Positions 58,659 through 64,000 of a stretch of DNA of 64,000 nucleotides are shown in pieces. The stretch is taken from contig NZ_KQ948998.1 of assembly GCF_001514265.1 (NCBI RefSeq), positions 189,119 to 253,118 of the forward strand, given 5' to 3'. A model generated the notes under the pieces. It was not told where the DNA came from, did not search any database, and saw only the letters and a program-made list of their open reading frames with translations. Source of the DNA: Streptomyces resistomycificus (GTDB lineage: Bacteria; Actinomycetota; Actinomycetes; Streptomycetales; Streptomycetaceae). A program made the position numbers and the translations under genes. Numbering within the stretch: the stretch's first letter is position 1; every line of letters starts with the position of its first letter.

Positions 58659-60406
58659 AGCGCCCCACGTTCCCCTCGGGCACGGCCGGGGCGACCCGGG
58701 CACTGTGCCTGCTCGCGGTCCTGACCACCGTGGGCCTGCTGCCCTGGCTCTCCGGCAGGGACCCCGCCCTCACGGTCCTGCGGGCCCGCTCCGCCGAGCA
58801 GGAGCCGACCGAGGAGGCGCTGGACGCCGTACGCCAGGATCTCGGACTCGACGCCGGTCCCCTCTCGCTGCTGGGGAAGTGGGCCTCGGACCTGGCGCGC
58901 GGGGACCTCGGCACGTCCTGGGTCTCCGGCACCGACGTCCTGCCCTCGGTCGCCTCCGGGCTCCAGGTGTCGCTGGCGCTGATGGGCGTGGCCTTCGGTG
59001 TGGCGGTGCTGCTGGCGTGCGCGCTGGTGGCGCCCGTGCTGGTCCGGGGGCGCGGGTCGGCGGGGGCCTGGGCCGCGATGCTGGCGGCCCTGCCCGAGTT
59101 CCTGCTGGCCACGGTCGCGCTGCTGGTGTGCGGGGTGTGGCTGGGATGGCTGCCGACGTCCGGCTGGCAGGGCCCGCTGTACATGGTCCTGCCCGCGCTC
59201 GCCCTCGGTGTCCCGGCGGGCGGTCTGCTCGGCCGGCTCGTCGCGGACGCGCTGCCGGCCGTGCTGGACGAGCGGTGGGTGGAGTTGTGGCGAGGGGCCG
59301 GAGTCAGCCGCGGGAGTGTCTCGGCGGCCGCGCTCAAGCGCGTACTGCCGCCGCTGGTACCGCAGTTCGGCATGGTCGCGGTGGGGCTGACGGGCGGCGC
59401 GGTGGCCGTGGAGACCGTGTTCGCCGTGCCCGGCATCGGCCGTACGGCGCTCGGCGCGGCCAAGTCCCAGGATCTGCCGCTGCTCCAGGGGGCCGTCCTG
59501 GCCCTGCTGCTGCTCGGTCTGGTCACCGGCGCGGCGGCGGCGCTGGTACGGCGTCGGCTGCTGGGCCCGGCCCTGCGGGACTCCGGGCTGTCCCTGCCGC
59601 CGGCCCGGCCGGTCCGCGCGCACCCGGTGATCCCGCTGGCCCTGTTCACGGTGCTGGCCGTGACGATCGGCTGGGGCCTGCTGCGCGACCCGTACGCCCT
59701 CGACACGACCGCGCGGCTGGCCGCGCCCTCCTGGTCGCACCCGCTCGGTACCGACGGTCTGGGCCGCGACGTACTCGCCCGGCTCGGACACGGCGCCGCC
59801 CCCACGGTCGGCACGGCGGCGGCCGTCTGCCTGCTGAGCCTGCTGGTCGCCCTGACACTCGGCTTCCTGCCCGGCGTCGCGGCCGGCGCGGCGGACATCG
59901 CCAACGCCCTGCCTCCGGTGATCGTCGGCATCCTGGTCGCCGCGGTGGCCGGGCCCGGCACCGGCGGGGCGGCCCTCGCGGTCGCGCTGATCTCCTGGCC
60001 GCCCCTGGCCGCACACGCGGCGGCCCTGGTGCAGGAGGTGCGCGCGTCCGCGTTCCTCACCGCCCAGCGGGCCATCGGCGCGTCGCCGTGGTGGATCCTC
60101 ACCCGGCACGTGCTTCCGTCGGTGGCGGCGCCCGTGGCCCGGCACGCCCTGCTCCGGCTGCCCGGCATCGCCCTCGCCCTGGCCTCCCTCGGCTTCCTCG
60201 GCCTGGGCGCCCAGCCGCCCGCCCCGGAGTGGGGCCTGCTGCTCGACGAGTCCCGCGCCTACGTGGAACGCGCCCCGTGGGCGGCGCTCGCCCCGGCGGT
60301 GGCGCTGGCCCTGCTGGCCGGTCTCGCGGTGTCGGGCGCGGCGTACGCACAGGGCCGTCGGACCACTCGACGCGTCACGAAGAAGGAGGCCCTCGTTGCG
60401 GCCTGA
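58655..60406 (+). CDS. Fused double permease of Opp/Nik-type importer
   Basis: A 583-residue protein that joins the two permeases normally made separately. Residues 1-310 resemble DppB/NikB: a helix at the start, the segment RQDLGLDAGPLSLLGKWASD, and the EAA-like loop ELWRGAGVSRGSVSAAALKR with VFAVPGIGRTALGAA. Residues 325-583 resemble DppC/NikC: HPLGTDGLGRDVLARLGHGA and the second EAA-like loop AQRAIGASPWWILTRHVLPS. Each half has about five to six helices. It overlaps the binding-protein gene by four bases and the first ATPase gene by eleven. Confidence 0.93.
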   Translation: MKRPTFPSGTAGATRALCLLAVLTTVGLLPWLSGRDPALTVLRARSAEQEPTEEALDAVRQDLGLDAGPLSLLGKWASDLARGDLGTSWVSGTDVLPSVASGLQVSLALMGVAFGVAVLLACALVAPVLVRGRGSAGAWAAMLAALPEFLLATVALLVCGVWLGWLPTSGWQGPLYMVLPALALGVPAGGLLGRLVADALPAVLDERWVELWRGAGVSRGSVSAAALKRVLPPLVPQFGMVAVGLTGGAVAVETVFAVPGIGRTALGAAKSQDLPLLQGAVLALLLLGLVTGAAAALVRRRLLGPALRDSGLSLPPARPVRAHPVIPLALFTVLAVTIGWGLLRDPYALDTTARLAAPSWSHPLGTDGLGRDVLARLGHGAAPTVGTAAAVCLLSLLVALTLGFLPGVAAGAADIANALPPVIVGILVAAVAGPGTGGAALAVALISWPPLAAHAAALVQEVRASAFLTAQRAIGASPWWILTRHVLPSVAAPVARHALLRLPGIALALASLGFLGLGAQPPAPEWGLLLDESRAYVERAPWAALAPAVALALLAGLAVSGAAYAQGRRTTRRVTKKEALVAA

Positions 60407-61379
60407 GCCCCTGCTGTCGGTACGCGATCTGCGGATCGCCTTCGACGGCGTCGAGGCCGTGCGCGGCCTGTCCTTCGACGTCCGCCCGCGCGAAGTCCTC
60501 GCCGTGGTCGGCGAGTCGGGCGCGGGCAAGTCCCTCACGGCCCGGGCGCTGCTGGGGATGCTGCCGCCGGACGCGACGACGAGCGGGACCGTCCGGCTGC
60601 TCGGCGAGACCGACCTCGCGGCCCAGCGCGGCCGGCGCATCGCCCTGGTCCCGCAGGACGCGCTGTCCGCCCTCTCCCCCGTGCACACCGTGGGGGACCA
60701 ACTCGCCGCCGCGGTGAGGTCCGTGACCCGTGTGTCGCGCAAGGAGGCCCGGGCCCGGGCGGTGGCCGCACTCGACCGCGTGGGCATCCCGGACGCCGCC
60801 CGCAAGGCGCGGGCGTATCCGCACGAGTACTCCGGCGGCATGCGGCAGCGGGCGGTCATCGCGATGGCTACCGTCAACGCACCCGACGTCCTGGTCGCCG
60901 ACGAACCGACCACCGCCCTCGACGAGGAACGCCGGGAGCAGGTCCTGAGCGTCCTCGGCGAGCAGCGGGAGGCGGTCGGGGCGGCGCTCGTGCTGGTCAC
61001 CCACGATCTGGAGGTGGTGGGCCGGCACGCCGACCGCGCGCTGGTCATGTACGCCGGACGACTGACCGAACTGGGCCCGGCCAAGGAGGTGTTGGGCCGC
61101 CCCCTGGCCCCCTACACGGCGGGCCTGCTGGCGTCCCTCCCCCGGTACGCCCCCGCCGGCCGCCGCCTGCCCACCCTTCCCGGCACCCCGCCCGCGCCGG
61201 GCGCGTTGCCCGAGGGCTGCGCCTTCGCCCCGCGCTGCCCGCTGGCCGCGGACGCCTGTCACCACGAGGAACCGGAGCCGCAGCGGCTGGACGAACGGCT
61301 CGTGGCCTGCCACCGCCAGGCCGAAATCCCCCACCCCGCGGTCGAGTTGTTCCGGGAGGAGCCGCATGCCGCTTCTTGA
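60396..61379 (+). CDS. ABC importer ATPase (DppD/NikD-like)
   Basis: A 327-residue ATPase starting with TTG 60396 behind AAGGAGG. Walker A is GESGAGKSLTARALLGML, the signature is EYSGGMRQRAVIAMA, Walker B is VLVADEPTTALD, and the H-loop is LVTHDLEV. The C-terminal extension GCAFAPRCPLAADACHHEEPE holds the Cys motif typical of Opp/Dpp ATPases and possibly an iron-sulfur centre. It pairs with the next ATPase as the heterodimeric motor. Confidence 0.95.
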   Translation: MRPEPLLSVRDLRIAFDGVEAVRGLSFDVRPREVLAVVGESGAGKSLTARALLGMLPPDATTSGTVRLLGETDLAAQRGRRIALVPQDALSALSPVHTVGDQLAAAVRSVTRVSRKEARARAVAALDRVGIPDAARKARAYPHEYSGGMRQRAVIAMATVNAPDVLVADEPTTALDEERREQVLSVLGEQREAVGAALVLVTHDLEVVGRHADRALVMYAGRLTELGPAKEVLGRPLAPYTAGLLASLPRYAPAGRRLPTLPGTPPAPGALPEGCAFAPRCPLAADACHHEEPEPQRLDERLVACHRQAEIPHPAVELFREEPHAAS

Positions 61380-62040
61380 CGTCCGCGATCTCGTCGTCCG
61401 ATACGGCCCCCTCACGGCGGTGGATCACGTCTCCTTCACCCTGCGGGCCGGAGAGACCCTCGCCCTCAACGGCCCCTCCGGCTGCGGCAAGTCCTCCACC
61501 GCCTTGGCCGTGCTTGTGCTGCGCCGACCGGACGCCGGTGAAGTGCGCTTCGAGGGACGGGAGTTGACGACCCTTACGGAAGGCGAGCTCCGCCCCCTCC
61601 GTCCGCTTATGCAGCCCGTGTTCCAGGATCCGTACGGCTCCCTCAGCCCCCGCCACCGCATCCGTGACGCGGTGGCGGAACCGCTGAAGGTGCAGGGCCG
61701 CTGGAGCGCGGGGGCCGGCCCGGCGCGGGTGGCCGAACTCCTCGACCGGGTCGGTCTCGACCCGTCGTACGGGGACCGGTACCCGCACGAGCTCTCCGGC
61801 GGCCAGTGCCAGCGCGCCGGCATCGCCCGGGCGCTCGCCTCCGAGCCACGTCTGCTGGTCCTCGACGAACCGGTCTCGGCCCTCGACCCGTCCGTGCGGG
61901 CCGGCGTGCTGAACCTGCTGGCCGACCTGCGGGACGAGCTCGGCCTCGGCTACCTGTTCATCTGCCACGACCGGGCGGTCGTACGGCACTTCGCGGACCG
62001 GGTGCTGGAGATGCGGGCCGGGCGGATCAGCGCTTCGTAG
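61366..62040 (+). CDS. ABC importer ATPase (DppF/NikE-like)
   Basis: A 224-residue ATPase. Walker A is LNGPSGCGKSSTALAVLVL, the signature is ELSGGQCQRAGIARALA, Walker B is LLVLDEPVSALDPS. It lacks the C-terminal Cys extension and is shorter than the usual 270-330 residues for DppF, ending soon after LFICHDRAVVRHFADRVLEM. It overlaps the other ATPase by 14 bp and the convergent TetR gene by 14 bp. Confidence 0.93.
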   Translation: MPLLDVRDLVVRYGPLTAVDHVSFTLRAGETLALNGPSGCGKSSTALAVLVLRRPDAGEVRFEGRELTTLTEGELRPLRPLMQPVFQDPYGSLSPRHRIRDAVAEPLKVQGRWSAGAGPARVAELLDRVGLDPSYGDRYPHELSGGQCQRAGIARALASEPRLLVLDEPVSALDPSVRAGVLNLLADLRDELGLGYLFICHDRAVVRHFADRVLEMRAGRISAS

Positions 62041-62611
62041 CCGCGGCGATCACCTGGCGCAGACCCTCCGCGATCTGCTCCGCACCGGGCGCGGTCTTCG
62101 GGTCGAAGGTCCACTGCGCGATGAGGCCCGTCATCAGGGTCACGTACAACATGCCGACGGTGTCGGCGGTCTCGTCGGAGACGTCCTCCTCGCGGCCGCC
62201 CATGAGCAGCGGGATCAGGCCGCGCCCGGCCTCCCGCTGGGCGCGGGCCAGGTGGTCACGCACCTCGGGCAGCTGGTCGCCCATGGTGACGACCTCCATG
62301 CTGAGGTGCCAGAGGGAACCCGGCTGCCGCATGGTGCCGATGATGTTCGACCACACCTCCTGGAACCGTTCGAGGGAACCGGGCTCGGTGGCGCTCAGGC
62401 CGGCCTCGCCCCCCTCGAACGCGTCGCCCATCCCCTCGACCAGCGAGACGTACGCCTGGGCCAGCAGCGCGCCCTTCGAGCCGTAGTGATAGCCGATCGA
62501 GGCGAGGTTGGTCCCCGACTCCTTGACGATGTCGCGCGCCGTCGTCCGCGCGAAGCCCTTCTGCAGCAGGCAGCGCTTGGCGCCTTCGAGCAGATCCTCA
62601 CGGTGTCCCAT
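62027..62611 (-). CDS. TetR-family repressor
   Basis: A 194-residue TetR regulator. The N-terminal helix-turn-helix is FARTTARDIVKESGTNLASI, followed by GYHYGSKGALLAQAYVSLVE. The C-terminal ligand domain is helical and resembles those of drug-efflux repressors. The start may be ATG 62611 or the GTG three codons before. It is divergent from the MFS exporter with a large palindrome between, so it most likely represses that exporter and itself. Its 3' end overlaps the importer operon on the opposite strand by 14 bp. Confidence 0.92.
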   Translation of the reverse strand: MGHREDLLEGAKRCLLQKGFARTTARDIVKESGTNLASIGYHYGSKGALLAQAYVSLVEGMGDAFEGGEAGLSATEPGSLERFQEVWSNIIGTMRQPGSLWHLSMEVVTMGDQLPEVRDHLARAQREAGRGLIPLLMGGREEDVSDETADTVGMLYVTLMTGLIAQWTFDPKTAPGAEQIAEGLRQVIAAATKR

Positions 62612-62650
62612 GCGGCCCACCCTACCGCCGCCCCATACAACCGTCCTAGA

Positions 62651-62695
62651 CGCACGTATTACACAAGCGTTCTAGACAGACGTTTAATACGTGCG
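62651..62695. promoter_or_regulatory. TetR operator region between repressor and exporter
   Basis: CGCACGTATTA (62651-62661) and TAATACGTGCG (62685-62695) form a perfect 11-bp inverted repeat with a 23-bp spacer. The spacer and left flank also contain a direct repeat of CTAGAC (62646, 62672). The element fills most of the 97-bp divergent promoter and likely binds two TetR dimers. Confidence 0.65.
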
Positions 62696-62708
62696 TACAT
62701 TCCTCGGC

Positions 62709-64000
62709 ATGACGACGAACCCGACGAGCACCGCCCCGCCCCCCGCCCGAGCCGGGCGCCGCGAATGGACCGCCCTCGGCGTGCTGATGCTCCCGCTGCT
62801 GCTGGTCTCGATGGATGTCTCCGTGCTCTACTTCGCCATCCCGGCGATCAGCGCGGACCTGGCCCCGAGCGGCACCCAACAGCTGTGGATCTTCGACATC
62901 TACGCGTTCGTGCTGGCCGGACTGCTGATGACGATGGGCTCGCTCGGCGACCGCGTCGGCCACCGCAGGCTCCTGCTGACCGGCGCCGCCGCCTTCGGCA
63001 CCGCCTCACTGGTGGCGGCGTACGCGAACAGCGCCGAGACCCTGATCGCGGCCCGCGCGCTCCTCGGCATCGGCGGCGCCACGCTGATGCCGTCGACGAT
63101 GGCCCTGCTGCGCACCATGTTCACCGACCCCGGCCAGCGCGCGAAGGCGATCGGCATGTGGTCCGGCGTGATGACGGCCGGGATCGCACTCGGCTCGGTG
63201 ATGAGCGGTGTCCTGGTCGAGTTCTTCTGGTGGGGCTCGGTCTTCCTGGTCAACCTGCCCGCCATGGCCCTGCTGCTGGCCCTGGGCCCGGTGCTGCTCC
63301 CCGAGTCGAGGAACCCCGCCCCCGGCCGCTTCGACTGGCTGGGCGTCCCCCTGTCGATGGCCGCCGTGCTCCCCGTGATCTACGGCCTGAAGGAGATCCC
63401 CTCGGAGGGCTGGAACGTCCGCTACGTCGTCTCGATCACCGTCGGACTGCTCTTCGCGGCCTTGTTCGTGCGCCGCCAGCGCACCGTGGACTCGCCGATG
63501 ATCGACCCCGCCCTGTTCCGCGGCCGCGGCTTCGCGCCGTCCGTCGCCCTGAACCTCGTCTCGGCGTTCGGGATCATGGGGTCGGCCTACTTCACCACGC
63601 AGTACCTGCAGTCGGTGCTCGACAAGAGCGCGCTGGAGGCGGCCCTGTGGGCGCTGCTGCCGTCGCTGCCGATCGGGGCCGCGGCGCCGGCCGCGACCGC
63701 CCTGGTCCTCAGGGGCGTCGACCGCGCGCACGTCGTCACCGCGGGCTTCGCGATCGCCGCGGGCGGCTTCGCGCTGCTCGCCCTCGCCGGTACGGACTCG
63801 ATGGGGCTGGTGCTGACGTCCTGCGGTGTCCTCGCGGTCGGCGGCGTCACCGTGATGTCCCAGATCATGGACCTCGCGATGGGCAGCGCCCCGGTCGAAC
63901 GGGCGGGCAGCGCGTCCTCACTGATGGAGACGGGCGCGGAGTTCGGCGGCGCGCTGGGCATGGCGCTGCTCGGGTCGATCGGTACGGCGGTCTACCGCCA
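62709..64000 (+). CDS. MFS drug exporter, DHA2-type (partial, cut by window end)
   Basis: At least 430 residues of a 14-helix major facilitator exporter; the 3' end lies outside the window. It starts MTTNPTSTAPPPARAGRREW, and helix 1 contains LMLPLLLVSMDVSVLYFAIP. Motif A is GSLGDRVGHRRLLLTGAAAF and motif C-like sequence is MWSGVMTAGIALGSVMSGVL. The type pumps out cationic drugs, dyes or antibiotics with proton exchange. It is controlled in all likelihood by the divergent TetR protein. The start ATG 62709 lacks a strong ribosome site. Confidence 0.93.
   Translation, partial: MTTNPTSTAPPPARAGRREWTALGVLMLPLLLVSMDVSVLYFAIPAISADLAPSGTQQLWIFDIYAFVLAGLLMTMGSLGDRVGHRRLLLTGAAAFGTASLVAAYANSAETLIAARALLGIGGATLMPSTMALLRTMFTDPGQRAKAIGMWSGVMTAGIALGSVMSGVLVEFFWWGSVFLVNLPAMALLLALGPVLLPESRNPAPGRFDWLGVPLSMAAVLPVIYGLKEIPSEGWNVRYVVSITVGLLFAALFVRRQRTVDSPMIDPALFRGRGFAPSVALNLVSAFGIMGSAYFTTQYLQSVLDKSALEAALWALLPSLPIGAAAPAATALVLRGVDRAHVVTAGFAIAAGGFALLALAGTDSMGLVLTSCGVLAVGGVTVMSQIMDLAMGSAPVERAGSASSLMETGAEFGGALGMALLGSIGTAVYR

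Overview
The window is high-GC actinobacterial chromosome and looks like Streptomyces core genome. It carries a lysine-tailed HU protein, the NdgR/leuCD locus, two complete conservons, the accB/accE carboxylase pair, cimA, ilvE, leuB, proline catabolism genes and a griseus-type trypsin. The order resembles the hupS-leuCD-ndgR-gltX-cvn region of Streptomyces coelicolor; this comparison is from memory and no search was run.

Layout. 1-4.4 kb: hupS, a small gene and leuDC, with the IclR regulator ndgR divergent from leuC. 4.3-5.7 kb: a DUF4188 gene facing a MerR regulator across two copies of a 17-bp operator-like repeat. 5.7-6.2 kb: five tRNA genes (Glu-Gln-Glu-Glu-Gln, coordinate order, all on the minus strand). 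6.3-9.9 kb: HAD hydrolase, gltX, an FAH-family enzyme and a small repeat-containing protein. 10.4-21 kb: two tandem conservons (sensor kinase, roadblock protein, DUF742 protein, small GTPase), whose GTPase genes share about 207 identical bases. 21-27.4 kb: a hypothetical gene, acyl-CoA carboxylase epsilon and beta subunits, a secreted family 8 polysaccharide lyase, a YceI protein and a YdeI/OmpD-like protein.

27.5-39.2 kb is the accessory part and the most interesting one. A minus-strand operon runs from a 38-residue acidic peptide (37514) through TfuA, YcaO, an alpha/beta hydrolase, a MoaD/ThiS-like protein ending in Gly-Gly, a GNAT transferase, an acyl-CoA dehydrogenase-like flavoprotein, a stand-alone carrier protein, an adenylation enzyme, an MFS exporter and a PhyH-type dioxygenase. 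I read it as a ribosomal-peptide pathway. YcaO/TfuA would install a thioamide using sulfur from the MoaD-like protein. The adenylation enzyme, carrier and dehydrogenase match the trio that makes pyrrole-2-carboxyl from proline, and the GNAT could move that group onto the peptide. A polytopic HTTM-like membrane protein lies divergently. The combination is not one I know to be described.

39.5-48 kb: secreted trypsin, a TPM-like membrane protein, a small monooxygenase-like protein, cimA and two secreted beta-propeller proteins separated by a 36-bp tandem repeat. 48.3-50.8 kb: ilvE and leuB. With leuCD and cimA, much of branched-chain amino acid synthesis lies here in dispersed units. 50.9-57 kb: a secreted metallophosphoesterase, a 43-residue basic protein, pruA and putA, with a PucR-type regulator divergent from putA. 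57.1-62 kb: an Opp/Dpp-type ABC importer with a fused double permease behind a Zur-box-like palindrome. 62-64 kb: a TetR regulator divergent from an MFS exporter that is cut by the window end.
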